64,000 nt of DNA from Procambarus clarkii (lineage: Eukaryota > Arthropoda > Malacostraca > Decapoda > Cambaridae). Shown one piece after another: positions 19,791-30,537 of this stretch. Both the position numbers and the translations under genes were made by a program. The notes under the pieces are model-generated. The model was not told the DNA's origin. It saw only the letters and a list, made by a program, of their open reading frames with translations, and searched no databases. The stretch lies in the NCBI RefSeq assembly GCF_040958095.1, contig NC_091193.1, positions 26,769,602-26,833,601 on the forward strand. Reading direction: 5' to 3'. Every line of letters starts with the position of its first letter. The first letter of the stretch is position 1.

Positions 19791-19944
19791 ATAGGTTACA
19801 GAGGAACATATTGGGCTTTGGAACTGAGCCCCCCAAAAATAATTGTGCTAAGCAAGTAACAATCTTGATAAGGTAGTTACTTAGTTTAAAGTATATATAA
19901 CTATTCTTTGATAGCATAATTGGTTTAAGAACTGGACCTCAACA

Positions 19945-20085
19945 GACTCTATATCAGGCTGCGAGCAGCCGCGTCTAACAGCCTGGTTGATCAGTCCAGC
20001 AACCAGAAGGCCTGGTCGACGACCGAGCCGCGGGGACACTAAGCCCCGGAAGCACCTCAAGGTAGCCTCAAGGTAGCCTATACCG
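19945..20085 (+). mobile_element. Dispersed repeat (SINE-like), copy A
   Basis: GCCTGGTTGATCAGTCCAGCAACCAGAAGGCCTGGTCGACGACCG...CCTCAAGGTAGCCTCAAGGTAG-type sequence in shortened form. It recurs at 27,570-27,705 and, on the other strand, at 33,066-33,180. I recall this as a very abundant crayfish repeat. The ends are not well defined. Confidence 0.6.
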
Positions 20086-20089
20086 AGCA

Positions 20090-20400
20090 ATTAACATCTG
20101 TGATGACCCAGTTACATATGTAATAATCATACATACCACACCCATCCAATGGAGGCGCTGGAAAGTTCACAAACATATATGCATTACCCACAGCAGAGTA
20201 AGCAATCTTTGGATGTATGGTTAAGATTTCTGGCGGTACTTGAATACAATACTTACACATTTCTCTACATATTAATATAACTATCTCTGAATTCTGAAAT
20301 TTGTTCACATTCAATTCCATGGTGACGCAAGTGACTTTTAAGGTGATGACTTCAAGTACGTAAATAGTTCTCCTGGCAGTGGAAATATAGTCAGATCTAC
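20090..20400. other. Unique-looking spacer, copy A
   Basis: AT-rich sequence duplicated at 27,710-28,020 with few changes. No gene, RNA or repeat was recognised within it. Confidence 0.5.
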
Positions 20401-20770
20401 ATCAGCAGGTGGAGCAGACTCCTGGAGGTACATCAGCAGGTGGAGCAGACTCCTGGAGGTACATCAGCAGGTGGAGCAGACTCCTGGAGGTACATCAGCA
20501 GGTGGAGCAGACTCCTGGAGGTACATCAGCAGGTGGAGCAGACTCCTGGAGGTACATCAGCAGGTGGAGCAGACTCCTGGAGGTACATCAGCAGGTGGAG
20601 CAGACTCCTGGAGGTACATCAGCAGGTGGAGCAGACTCCTGGAGGTACATCAGCAGGTGGAGCAGACTCCTGGAGGTACATCAGCAGGTGGAGCAGACTC
20701 CTGGAGGTACATCAGCAGGTGGAGCAGACTCCTGGAGGTACATCAGCAGGTGGAGCAGACTCCTGGAGGC
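20401..20770 (+). repeat. 31-bp array, copy A (about 12 units)
   Basis: Unit ATCAGCAGGTGGAGCAGACT plus CCTGGAGGTAC, nearly invariant. Because 31 is not a multiple of three, all three plus frames read through the same residues. No gene is implied. Each unit has an E-box-like CAGGTG. Confidence 0.95.
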
Positions 20771-20967
20771 ACTTGTAGCCGAGCCTGAGCCTGACAGTGG
20801 TAACAACTAGCTATCATGATAAATAGACGTGCTGTTCTTCCTAGTTTGTTGCAGTTCCCAGTATACGGCTGCCCGCGTCAGGCTGTGTGGCTTTGTCGTC
20901 AGGAATGCAGCTCATGATGTGCGTCAAGAACTGCATTGTTGAGTCCCATGGCAACGATACGTTGAGG

Positions 20968-21022
20968 TGACGTCACAACTTTGAGGTGAGTCACCTGGCA
21001 ACCGAAGGAAGTAGTGACGTCA
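20968..21022. promoter_or_regulatory. CRE / AP-1 / CRE cluster, copy B
   Basis: TGACGTCA at 20,968-20,975 and 21,015-21,022, TGAGTCA at 20,987-20,993. All three motifs and their spacing are kept although the bases between them differ from copy A (CCGAAGGAAG vs CGTCAGGCAG). Confidence 0.6.
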
Positions 21023-21271
21023 CAAGTACACGCAACACACACACACACACACACGCACACTCTTACACCACCTGGGGAAAACACTTCAACGGGAACTAAA
21101 ATAATCCATTTCTTTCGTTAATCTTAATTAATCTTCATAAATACTTTAAGTTATGGCAGTGAGTAATGCCATGACTATGGTTAACTATGGTAAAAATAAT
21201 CAGGTTCCGTAAACAGAACCAAGGTGGCACCGGGAACGCTAGCGACGTCTGGCACTCCCTCGCCTTGCCAC

Positions 21272-21307
21272 ATAAATACGAGTTCTGCCACAGTTGCTGC
21301 ATCAGTC
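21272..21307 (+). promoter_or_regulatory. TATA + initiator core promoter, copy B
   Basis: ATAAATA at 21,272-21,278 and TCAGTC at 21,302-21,307, identical in sequence and spacing to copies A and C. Confidence 0.6.
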
Positions 21308-21329
21308 CTCCGTCGACCGCCCAGCAGTT

Positions 21330-21712
21330 ATGTCTGGGTCCTCCGACTGGTGAGTGTTCAACCTTGCTCTTGTTTCCATTATTTAGTTTCTTGTATTTAT
21401 TATACACCAAGAAAGAAAATCTAATGTTTTCAGTTTTGCTGTTGTAGAAATATTTGAGTCCCTACAGCTCATAGTTATTCTAATTGTAAGAAATGAGTCC
21501 ACTCACAGGATGGGTAATGAGTCCAAGATAGATGAACCAAGCTAAAAACTTCTAAGTCTAAGGTATGTTTCACTTTATATATGTTTCTTTCCAGGGAGGA
21601 AGACAAGCGTGGTGGGTGGGAGAGAGGCGGTATTGACCCGTCCTGCCCCCGGAGACTGGCTCGTTAGGCCCTCTCCGGGGGCAGGACACATTCCTACCTC
21701 AGTGACGCCTGA
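21330..21712 (+). pseudogene. Two-exon mini-gene copy B with premature stop
   Basis: Same ATG (21,330), GTGAGT donor (exon ends 21,349), 245-bp intron and CCAG acceptor (exon 2 from 21,595) as copies A and C. In exon 2 the TGG codon of copies A and C is TAG at 21,665-21,667, ending the reading frame after 30 residues; the intact copies run to 45. Two codons later a further change occurs (GCC to TCC). Either this copy is dead, or the transcript is not coding in any copy. Confidence 0.35.
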
Positions 21713-21771
21713 CCTCACCTTTCGACACATGGCGAGGACCTCCTGACGAAGCTGTGATGCGCCTGCTGGAC

Positions 21772-22215
21772 CCACCAACACCTGTCCGGTCCACCACAAG
21801 TACTGCGGAACCACCAACACCTGTCCGGTCCACCACAAGTGCTGGGGACCCACCAACACCTGTCCGGTCCACCACAAGTGCTGAGGACCCACCAACACCT
21901 GTCCGGTCCAGCACCCATGCTGGGGACCCGCCAACACCTGTCCGGTCCACCACAAGTGCTGGGGACCCACCAACACCTGTCCGGTCCAGCACAAGTGCTG
22001 GGGACCCACAAACACCTGTCCTGGTCCACCAGAAGTGCTGGGGACCCATCAACACCTGTCCGGTCCACCACAAGTGCTGCAGAACCACCAACACCTGTCT
22101 TGATCCACCACACATGCTGGGGACCCACCAACACCTGTTCTGGTCTACCACAAGTGCTTGGGATCCACCAACATCTGTCCTGGTTCACAACAGTTGCAAC
22201 TGGCCACCTACCAAC
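21772..22215 (+). repeat. 39-bp minisatellite, copy B
   Basis: Same family as 1,702-2,400, about 11 units, with AGCACCCATGCTGGGG and CACAAGTACTGCGG variants not seen in the same order in copy A. Confidence 0.95.
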
Positions 22216-23113
22216 ACCTGGTCCACCAGAAGTGCAGCTGTGTCACCAGCTTACATCTGTAGTGACACACACACCCACAAATCAGCGCGCCGAATCAGTA
22301 ACCTTCGGGAGGTCCTGACTAACTCTGGACAACGAGAAAAGACTTTCCTAATGATGCTCACTTAGACTTATATCTAAGAAATGTATACATACGCAATTGC
22401 ATTACATGAATAATCATTTTATTACATGTATTCACTCTTTCATTCCATGTATACACTCTTTCATTCCATGTATACACTTTTCCTATACATGCATTCACAG
22501 ATTTTGTATGTATACAATGCTTCACAATAACTTTGTATGGATCGTAGATCAACTTTGTGTGACTGTAAACTTTCACTGTAAGTGAAGTTATTCATTTATG
22601 AGATTCCTGTTATAAGGAATGTAAACTTTGTCAAAGATCAACACTAATGTTTACTTCTATTTTTTATAAATAAATGTTTTCTAATTTAATTGTGATGATA
22701 ATTTACACCTAACTCCAATGGATTATACAAAAAAAGTGCCATAAGTAAACTGGAGTGTCACTTGTGGCATTAGTGTCACTTCACGGGAGCGATGGATGAC
22801 ATAACTCTCCTGTTTACTGTCAAATATGTTGCTTATTACTGCGTAACGGATCTCAAGGACACCCTTCCATATATTCAGTCTACCTTTCCCTCTCACCTAT
22901 CTCCTTCCCTCTGCCCTCTCCCTTCACCCTAAGAGGTTAAGAGCTCAGCTCGCCAGCCTAACTGGCGCCGTGATAAGTCACTTGTAGTTAAACGATGAAC
23001 TAATACACAAGTGGAGTTGTTAGGATTAGGTATTTTATAGGATTAAATACTACAGAGGTTAGGTATTAGTGTTTTTAGTGTTAGGCATTAGCATGTTTTG
23101 AGCAGATGCTCTT
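22216..23113 (+). other. 3' region of cassette B, no gene seen
   Basis: Closely matches 2,401-3,264. It has a 21-bp TTCATTCCATGTATACACTC repeat and a pyrimidine-rich stretch at about 22,880-22,930. No coding frame is supported. Confidence 0.6.
22669..22674 (+). terminator. Polyadenylation signal, cassette B
   Basis: AATAAA followed by TGTTTTCTAATTTAATTGTG, the same context as in copy A. Confidence 0.5.
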
Positions 23114-23138
23114 TTGTTTATAAGTATTGTAAACAGTA

Positions 23139-23489
23139 CGTTATGTAACACATACCGGGGATTGTTGTTGCCAATACTACTAGGAAATATTTCTTATCCC
23201 TTGGTCCAGCATAATCTATATGACGTCCAGACCAGGGCTCCCAGTGCATGGCCAGGAAAGTATTGGGAACTGGGGTTTCTGATAATTCTTAAAGCAAATG
23301 TGACAATTCTCACTTACTTCAGCAATATCCAGGTAAATTTTTGCCCACAAAACGCAACTTCTAGCTTTGGCTTTCAGAGCATTTATGCCATTATGGTCTA
23401 CATGCAGCTGTTCCAAATCTTACATCTTAGTTCCTCAGGCACCACCACTCTATTCCTATACAAGAGTTCATCCTGGTGAATACTGAGGT
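23139..23489 (-). pseudogene. Inverted gypsy integrase fragment, copy B
   Basis: Same inverted piece as at 3,290-3,640: EQLHVDHNGI, CHICFKNYQKPQ, SWPCTGSPG on the minus strand. The rearrangement therefore predates the segmental duplication. Confidence 0.75.
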
Positions 23490-25040
23490 CGATGGATTTC
23501 CAGAAGAGGACGAAAAAGCAGCAGGAATTCATACAGAATTTAAATGCAGAATTGAATGCGTTGTTAACCATTGCAACTTTGGAGCACAGTTTGATGGCCA
23601 GGTGAGGGACCAGTTGTTCATGGCAGCAGAAATGAGATATTTTTCCCTAACCTGGTGGCTGAAAACGTGGATCTACAATCGATAATTTCATGGACTGTGC
23701 TAGAGAAGAGTTTAAACATGGAAAGGGCATTTGGAGGTAAGAAATCTACTTCTCAAGAAATTATTGTCGTACAGGGCCAGACAAGACGTAAACACTGTGG
23801 GTACAATCACAGTAGTAGCAACTGCAAGTTTAAGGACTACATATGCAAATTTTGTGACAAGGAAGGACACTAAAGGAAAGTGTGTAGAGAATACCTGAAT
23901 AGGAACAGCAATGCCTGGGAGAGGAGACGACCGGATAATCCAGGAAGAGGAGGTAAGGGTACTGTGGTCAAGGCAGTAGAGGAAGGTAAACCATCTGAAG
24001 AAGCTGCAGGTGAGGAAAACCGACTATATTCGGTGAAAGAAAAGGTATGTTCGGTGAAGTCACAAGTGGTGAATTTTGTAATTAATGGGAAGTTAGTTCC
24101 CTTGGAACTGGACACTGGTGCTGCAGTGTCAACATTGTCTAGAGATTGGGCAGATAATTTGCAACTGAATGTAAAACCCGGTAGAAAATCATTAAGTGCA
24201 TATGATAATGAACCGATTAAGATCTATGGCAAGGTGTCGGCAAAAGTAGGGGATAATAGCAAAGAATTTATTTGGGATTTTTATGAATTGGATTCACATA
24301 ATCCAAGTTTATGTGGTAAGGATCTCATGGAAAAGGTGAGAATTTTCTTGGCGGGCCTAGATGAATTGTCGATAGTTAAACAATTAAAAGTTCTGAAGAC
24401 TTTTTGTGGTCTTCGTTATCATAGAGGTGGAAAAAATATTCAGTGGAGGCAGGTAAGACAATTAATAGCATGGTGGCAAAAAATCACCTGAAAGGTGGGG
24501 CATCACCTAAATTTTTCAATTTTGGTGAGGTAACTAATAATTGTCACATTTACTTTAGGAATTTTCAGAATCCCCAGTCCCCAGTACAATCCTGGCCATG
24601 CACTGGGAAACCCTGGTCTAGACTTCATATAGATTATGCTGGACCTATGGATAACAAATATTACCTGGTGGTGGCGGACTCATACACAAAATGACTGGAT
24701 GTTCATGCATGAAATTCCACCACATCATCTGTAACTTGTGAACTGACATGGAAAAGATTTTGTAATTTTGGATTACCAGACATGGTGGTGTCAGACAATC
24801 CTCCGTATTTTGTTTCTGGGGAAATGAAGGATTTTTTTTTTAAATGGTATAAACATGTAACACCTGCCCCCTATGATCATTCTTCAAATGGTCTGGCTGA
24901 GAGACCAGTAAGATCCTTGAAAGAAGGGTTAAAGCTGTTTACGGAAGGTACTATTAATACAAGGCTTTGTGGATTTTTATATAATCAAAGAAAAGCTGTT
25001 CATTTTACCACTGGTAAATCTCCTTCTAAATTACTGTTTT
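23490..25040 (+). pseudogene. Degenerate Ty3/gypsy gag-pol, copy B
   Basis: Gag remnant with CKFCDKEGH knuckle (ending in TAA at 23,871), protease with LELDTGAA (the T of DTG kept, where copy A has I), GKDLM, then a direct jump from SPKFFN to GEVTNN, i.e. the RT, RNase H and integrase finger are absent compared with copy A. The integrase core runs from IDYAGPMDNKYYLVV through MVVSDNPPYFVSG and HSSNGLAERPVRSLKEGLKLF to GKSPSKLLF. Frameshifts and a stop after SYTK show it is dead. ATGG at 24,844 is the empty target site of the LTR element in copy A. Confidence 0.9.
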
Positions 25041-25105
25041 AGAACTACTTAAACTTAAATTTAAGTTTAAGAACTTAAATTTAAGTTAAGAACTACTTAA
25101 ATTAC
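25041..25105. repeat. AT-rich palindrome, copy B
   Basis: Same AACTTAAATTTAAGTT palindromic block as in copy A. Confidence 0.8.
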
Positions 25106-25157
25106 TGGTAAATGTAATCGTAGTTACATTTACATCATTAGTCAAGCATAAAACCTT

Positions 25158-25680
25158 GTGAAAGTCACTGAAATTAAGAGAGTTATGAGATTACTAACCA
25201 ATCAAGGAAGAGCCATCAAATTCCTGTGGATCTCCTCCCATGATGGAATCTGTGGAAATGAACAAGCAGATGTGCTGGCTGCTGAAGGAGACAATATTGA
25301 ATACTTCATACCCAAGACTCTTCTTCAAATTAGAAGTATTGTCAGGCAACATCACCGTGACAAGGATACTGAGGGAAGGAGGATAGAAGAACAAATCAGT
25401 GAATCTATACCCCTGGTAAAATATGGTTGCTGCTGGCAGTCCCAATCATTATGGACGAAGAGGAGGTGGTCGCGGGAGAGAATCAGCAATAGCAAGAATC
25501 CGTCTTGGATACAAATATCCATGAAGATTCAGAATGGAAACAACAGTTGAACAGCGGAGTTGCAGAATCTGTGGTGAGAGTGATGGACACCGCCTTGACC
25601 ACTACCTGAGAGAATGTGATTATCTAAGAGTCATTAGAAATGTGTTTTTCATAGTAAACCACACATTGAGTTAGGAAAAT
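25158..25680 (+). pseudogene. LINE RNase H and C-terminal finger fragment, copy B
   Basis: VMRLLTNQGRAIKFLWISSH and GICGNEQADVLAAEGD are the end of an RNase H domain; the GNEQAD motif is intact here. After a frameshift, RSCRICGESDGHRLDHYLREC gives a complete CCHC-like finger, as found at the C-terminus of I-group LINE proteins (compare 57,402-57,668). The catalytic N-terminal half is missing, so this is a fragment. Confidence 0.8.
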
Positions 25681-25689
25681 ACTATTTGT

Positions 25690-25884
25690 CAAATATAGAT
25701 ACTGTTCTTAAAAGATTCCCCCATTTTGCACCTGCATGACAGGGGACGAAATCCGTTATCTTAGAGTTATTTTAGGAGTTGACAACTCTTTATCTTCTTG
25801 TTAGATAAGCTGTTCACTGAGATAGTTAAGGTGTGAGGCAACACACGCCGTCAGCCCTTCATCATGGGTGATTTTGTTCATTGA
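25690..25884. other. Spacer between LINE fragment and repeat, copy B
   Basis: No feature recognised. Part of it (to about 25,802) is missing in copy A through a deletion between short CTTG repeats. Confidence 0.4.
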
Positions 25885-26110
25885 TTATGCACCCCATATC
25901 TAACCCGAAGCCGGTAGTGGGCTCCATACCCAGCAATTGGGTGGCAGTTAACCCCATACCCACCTCCCTTTAAGGGGTTACCCCTTAATAGGAGCAACCC
26001 CTTAAAGGGAGAAACCCCTTTAAAGATGTAACAACTTAAAGGAAGAAACCCCATAAAACGGTAACCCCCTTGAACGGCCTTGGTAAATAGTAAGGGGTAG
26101 AGCAACCCCC
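25885..26110. repeat. Degenerate CCCTTTAAAGGGG-type repeat, copy B
   Basis: Counterpart of 18,780-19,000, with slightly different lengths of the AACCCC...TTTAAAGG motifs. Confidence 0.7.
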
Positions 26111-26112
26111 TT

Positions 26113-26290
26113 TAGGGTCCCGGTAGAACAGTCGGGTTCGTTCTCGACCCACAATCGAGAATTTCGAGTTTGAATCCCGTACGGGAGAGAAATGGTTGGG
26201 CGCATTTCCTATCACCTAATATCTCTGTTCACCTATTAATAGGTACCCAGGAGTTAGTCAGCTTCTTGTGGGGGTTGCATCCTCGAGGAG
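26113..26290 (+). mobile_element. tRNA-derived SINE, copy B
   Basis: Counterpart of 19,003-19,190. The anticodon-type stem is TTCTCGA / TCGAGAA (26,141-26,147 and 26,155-26,161) around the same CCCACAA loop, so one base pair differs from copy A on both strands of the stem. Box B reads GAGTTTGAATCCC, one change from copy A. Confidence 0.65.
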
Positions 26291-26396
26291 GGAGGGGGGG
26301 GAAGGTCAGTAGTTCAACCCTGGTTGGTAATTCGATATAAGCCTAACTTCCATTGTATGCATATGCTGGCTGCCTGTCCCCTATTATAATGAATTA

Positions 26397-27412
26397 TACC
26401 CAACACGTGCGCAATAGTGGATCCCATACCCATCACGTGCGCAATAGTGGATCCCATACCCAACACGTGCGCAATAGTGGATCCCATACCCAACACGTGC
26501 GCAATAGTGGATCCCATACCCATCACGTGCGCAATAGTGGATCCCATACCCAACACGTGCGCAATAGTGGATCCCATACCCATCACGTGCGCAATAGTGG
26601 ATCCCATACCCAACACGTGCGCAATAGTAGATCCCATACCCATCACGTGCGCAATAGTGGATCCCATACCCAACACGTGCGCAATAGTGGATCCCATACC
26701 CAACACGTGCGCAATAGTGGATCCCATACCCAACACGTGCGCAATAGTGGATCCCATACCCAACACGTGCGCAATAGTGGATCCCATACCCATCACGTGC
26801 GCAATAGTGGATCCCATACCCAACACGTGCGCAATAGTAGATCCCATACCCATCACGTGCGCAATAGTGGATCCCATACCCAACACGTGCGCAATAGTGG
26901 ATCCCATACCCAACACGTGCGCAATAGTGGATCCCATACCCAACACGTGCGCAATAGTGGATCCCATACCCATCACGTGCGCAATAGTGGATCCCATACC
27001 CAACACGTGCGCAATAGTAGATCCCATACCCATCACGTGCGCAATAGTGGATCCCATACCCATCACGTGCGCAATAGTGGATCCCATACCCATCACGTGC
27101 GCAATAGTGGATCCCATACCCAACACGTGCGCAATAGTGGATCCCATACCCATCACGTGCGCAATAGTAGATCCCATACCCATCACGTGCGCAATAGTGG
27201 ATCCCATACCCATCACGTGCGCAATAGTGGATCCCATACCCAACACGTGCGCAATAGTAGATCCCATACCCATCACGTGCGCAATAGTGGATCCCATACC
27301 CATCACGTGCGCAATAGTAGATCCCATACCCATCTTGTAGGCGATAGTAGACTGTATACCCATCCCGTGGGCGGTAGTGGATCCCATACCCATCCCGTGG
27401 TCGGTAGTCGAA
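26397..27412 (+). repeat. 30-bp array with CACGTG in each unit, copy B
   Basis: About 31 regular units (26,401-27,330), then the same diverged terminal units as copy A. More than twice as long as copy A. AACACGTG and ATCACGTG variants alternate irregularly. Confidence 0.95.
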
Positions 27413-27569
27413 TAGGTTACAGAGGAACATATTGGGCTTTGGAACTGAGCCCCCCAAAAATAATTGTGCTAAGCAAGTAACAATCTTGATAAGGTAGTTA
27501 CTTAGTTTAAAGTATATATAACTATTCTTTGATAGCATAATTGGTTTAAGAACTGGACCTCAACAGACT

Positions 27570-27705
27570 CTATATCAGGCTGCGAGCAGCCGCGTCTAAC
27601 AGCCTGGTTGATCAGTCCAGCAACCAGAAGGCCTGGTCGACGACCGGGCCGCGGGGACACTAAGCCCCGGAAGCACCTCAAGGTAGCCTCAAGGTAGCCT
27701 ATACC
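27570..27705 (+). mobile_element. Dispersed repeat (SINE-like), copy B
   Basis: Near-identical to 19,945-20,085, with CCGGGCCGCGGGG where copy A has CCGAGCCGCGGGG. Confidence 0.6.
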
Positions 27706-28020
27706 GAACAATTAACATCTGTGATGACCCAGTTACATATGTAATAATCATACATACCACACCCATCCAATGGAGGCGCTGGAAAGTTCACAAACATATA
27801 TGCATTACCCACAACAGAGTAAGCAATCTTTGGATGTATGGTTAAGACCTATGGCGGTACTTGAATACAATATTTACACATTTCTCTACATATTAATATA
27901 ACTATCTCTGAATTCTGAAATTTGTTCACATTCAATTCCATGGTGACGCAAGTGACTTTTAAGGTGATGACTTCAAGTACGTAAATAGTTCTCCTGGCAG
28001 TGGAAATATAGTCAGATCTA
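27706..28020. other. Unique-looking spacer, copy B
   Basis: Counterpart of 20,090-20,400. No gene recognised. Confidence 0.5.
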
Positions 28021-29540
28021 CATCAGCAGGTGGAGCAGACTCCTGGAGGTACATCAGCAGGTGGAGCAGACTCCTGGAGGTACATCAGCAGGTGGAGCAG
28101 ACTCCTGGAGGTACATCAGCAGGTGGAGCAGACTCCTGGAGGTACATCAGCAGGTGGTGCAGACTCCTGGAGGTACATCAGCAGGTGGAGCAGACTCCTG
28201 GAGGTACATCAGCAGGTGGAGCAGACTCCTGGAGGTACATCAGCAGGTGGAGCAGACTCCTGGAGGTACATCAGCAGGTGGAGCAGACTCCTGGAGGTAC
28301 ATCAGCAGGTGGAGCAGACTCCTGGAGGTACATCAGCAGGTGGAGCAGACTCCTGGAGGTACATCAGCAGGTGGAGCAGACTCCTGGAGGTACATCAGCA
28401 GGTGGTGCAGACTCCTGGAGGTACATCAGCAGGTGGAGCAGACTCCTGGAGGTACATCAGCAGGTGGAGCAGACTCCTGGAGGTACATCAGCAGGTGGAG
28501 CAGACTCCTGGAGGTACATCAGGAGGTGGAGCAGACTCCTGGAGGTACATCAGCAGGTGGAGCAGACTCCTGGAGGTACATCAGCAGGTGGAGCAGACTC
28601 CTGGAGGTACATCAGCAGGTGGAGCAGACTCCTGGAGGTACATCAGCAGGTGGAGCAGACTCCTGGAGGTACATCAGCAGGTGGAGCAGACTCCTGGAGG
28701 TACATCAGCAGGTGGAGCAGACTCCTGGAGGTACATCAGCAGGTGGAGCAGACTCCTGGAGGTACATCAGCAGGTGGAGCAGACTCCTGGAGGTACATCA
28801 GACAGGTGGAGCAGACTCCTGGAGGTACATCAGCAGGTGGAGCAGACTCCTGGAGGTACATCAGCAGGTGGAGCAGACTCCTGGAGGTACATCAGCAGGT
28901 GGAGCAGACTCCTGGAGGTACATCAGCAGGTGGAGCAGACTCCTGGAGGTACATCAGCAGGTGGTGTAGACTCCTGGAGGTACATCAGCAGGTGGAGCAG
29001 ACTCCTGGAGGTACATCAGCAGGTGGTGCAGACTCCTGGAGGTACATCAGCAGGTGGAGCAGACTCCTGGAGGTACATCAGCAGGTGGAGCAGACTCCTG
29101 GAGGTACATCAGCAGGTGGAGCAGACTCCTGGAGGTACATCAGCAGGTGGAGCAGACTCCTGGAGGTACATCAGCAGGTGGTGCAGACTCCTGGAGGTAC
29201 ATCAGCAGGTGGAGCAGACTCCTGGAGGTACATCAGCAGGTGGAGCAGACTCCTGGAGGTACATCAGCAGGTGGAGCAGACTCCTGGAGGTACATCAGCA
29301 GGTGGAGCAGACTCCTGGAGGTACATCAGCAGGTGGAGCAGACTCCTGGAGGTACATCAGCAGGTGGTGCAGACTCCTGGAGGTACATCAGCAGGTGGAG
29401 CAGACTCCTGGAGGTACATCAGCAGGTGGAGCAGACTCCTGGAGGTACATCAGCAGGTGGAGCAGACTCCTGGAGGTACATCAGCAGGTGGAGCAGACTC
29501 CTGGAGGTACATCACCAGGTGGAGCAGACTCCTGGAGGCA
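28021..29540 (+). repeat. 31-bp array, copy B (about 49 units)
   Basis: Same unit as 20,401-20,770, expanded about fourfold. Rare variants: GGTGGTGCAG in place of GGTGGAGCAG, one ATCAGACAGG unit at 28,798 (one extra base) and one GGTGTAGAC. The ~500-codon open frames across it are artefacts of the repeat. Confidence 0.95.
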
Positions 29541-29736
29541 CTTGTAGCCGAGCCTGAGCCTGGCAGTGGTAACAACTAGCTATCATGATAAATAGACGTG
29601 CTGTTCTTCCTAGTTTGTTGCAGTTCCCAGTATACGGCTGCCCGCGTCAGGCTGTGTGGCTCTGTCGTCAGGAATGCAGCTCATGATGTGCGTCAAGAAC
29701 TGCATTGTTGAGTCCCATGGCAACGATACGTTGTGG

Positions 29737-29791
29737 TGACGTCACAACTCTGAGGTGAGTCACCTGGCAACCGAAGGAAGTAGTGACGTCA
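29737..29791. promoter_or_regulatory. CRE / AP-1 / CRE cluster, copy C
   Basis: TGACGTCA at 29,737-29,744 and 29,784-29,791 with TGAGTCA at 29,756-29,762. Third conserved instance. Confidence 0.6.
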
Positions 29792-30038
29792 CAAGTACAC
29801 GCAACACACACACACACGCACGCACACTCTTGCACCACCTGGGGAAAACACCTCAACGGGACCTAAAATAATCCATTTCTTTCGTTAATCTTAATTAATC
29901 TCCATAAATACTTTAAGTTATGGCAGTGAGTAATGCCATGACTATGGTTAACTATGGTAAAAATAATCAGGTTCCGTAAACAGAACCAAGGTGGCACCGG
30001 GAGCGCTAGCGACGTCTGGCACTCCCTCGCCTTGCCAC

Positions 30039-30074
30039 ATAAATACGAGTTCTGCCACAGTTGCTGCATCAGTC
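30039..30074 (+). promoter_or_regulatory. TATA + initiator core promoter, copy C
   Basis: ATAAATA at 30,039-30,045 and TCAGTC at 30,069-30,074, same spacing as in copies A and B. Confidence 0.6.
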
Positions 30075-30096
30075 CTCCGTCGACCGCCCAGCAGTT

Positions 30097-30479
30097 ATGT
30101 CTGGGTCCTCCGACTGGTGAGTGTTCAACCTTGCTCCTGTTTCCATTATTTCGTTTCTTGTATTTATTATACACCAAGAAAGAAAATCTAATGTTTTCAG
30201 TTTTGCTGTTGTAGAAATATTTGAGTCCCTACAGCTCATAGTTATTCTAATTGTAAGAAATGAGTCCACTCACAGGATGGGTAATGAGTCCAAGATAGAT
30301 GAACCAAGCTAAAAACTTCAAAGTCTAAGGTATGTTTCACTTTATATATGTTTCTTTCCAGGGAGGAAGACAAGCGTGGTGGGTGGGAGAGAGGCGGTAT
30401 TGACCCGTCCTGCCCCCGGAGACTGGCTCGTTGGGCCCTCGCCGGGGGCAGGACACATTCCTACCTCAGTGACGCCTGA
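30097..30479 (+). CDS. Predicted two-exon mini-gene of unknown function, copy C
   Basis: ATG at 30,097; exon 1 ends 30,116 at a GTGAGT donor; the 245-bp intron ends in TTTCTTTCCAG; exon 2 starts at 30,362 and runs 38 codons to TGA at 30,477. The predicted 45-residue peptide is the same as from copy A. As there, no domain, signal or membrane segment is visible and I cannot assign a function. Conserved intron length (245 bp in all copies) and splice sites favour a real transcript; the coding nature is uncertain because copy B has a stop. Confidence 0.35.
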
Positions 30480-30537
30480 CCTCACCTTCCGACACATGGC
30501 GAGGACCTCCTGACGAAGCTGTGATGCGCCTGCTGGA

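Larger units (their letters stand above)
875..20961 (+). repeat. Segmental tandem duplication, copy A
   Basis: Copy A starts at TTGTGGTGACGTCAC and carries the same order of modules as 20,962-29,730: promoter cassette, 39-bp array, scrambled gypsy element, RNase H fragment, SINE, 30-bp array, dispersed repeat, 31-bp array. Removing the inserted LTR element and one target duplication leaves about 8.5 kb. Copy A has a 1.3-kb gypsy segment (about 4,671-5,980) that copy B lacks, and shorter 30- and 31-bp arrays. Confidence 0.9.
20962..29730 (+). repeat. Segmental tandem duplication, copy B
   Basis: 8,769 bp, same module order as copy A but without the LTR element and without the 1.3-kb gypsy RT/RNaseH segment. 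The 30- and 31-bp arrays are much longer. Its start (TTGAGGTGACGTCAC) follows the end of copy A with no extra sequence. Confidence 0.9.

Noticed and set aside
19283-27335. CRISPR-like array
   Set aside because: Units are directly contiguous 30-bp repeats without unique spacers, in a eukaryotic context.
28030-29579. Frames of about 500 codons (QVEQTPGGTSAGGADSWRYISRWSRLLE)
   Set aside because: The 31-bp unit reads the same residues in all three frames, a signature of a repeat, not of a gene.
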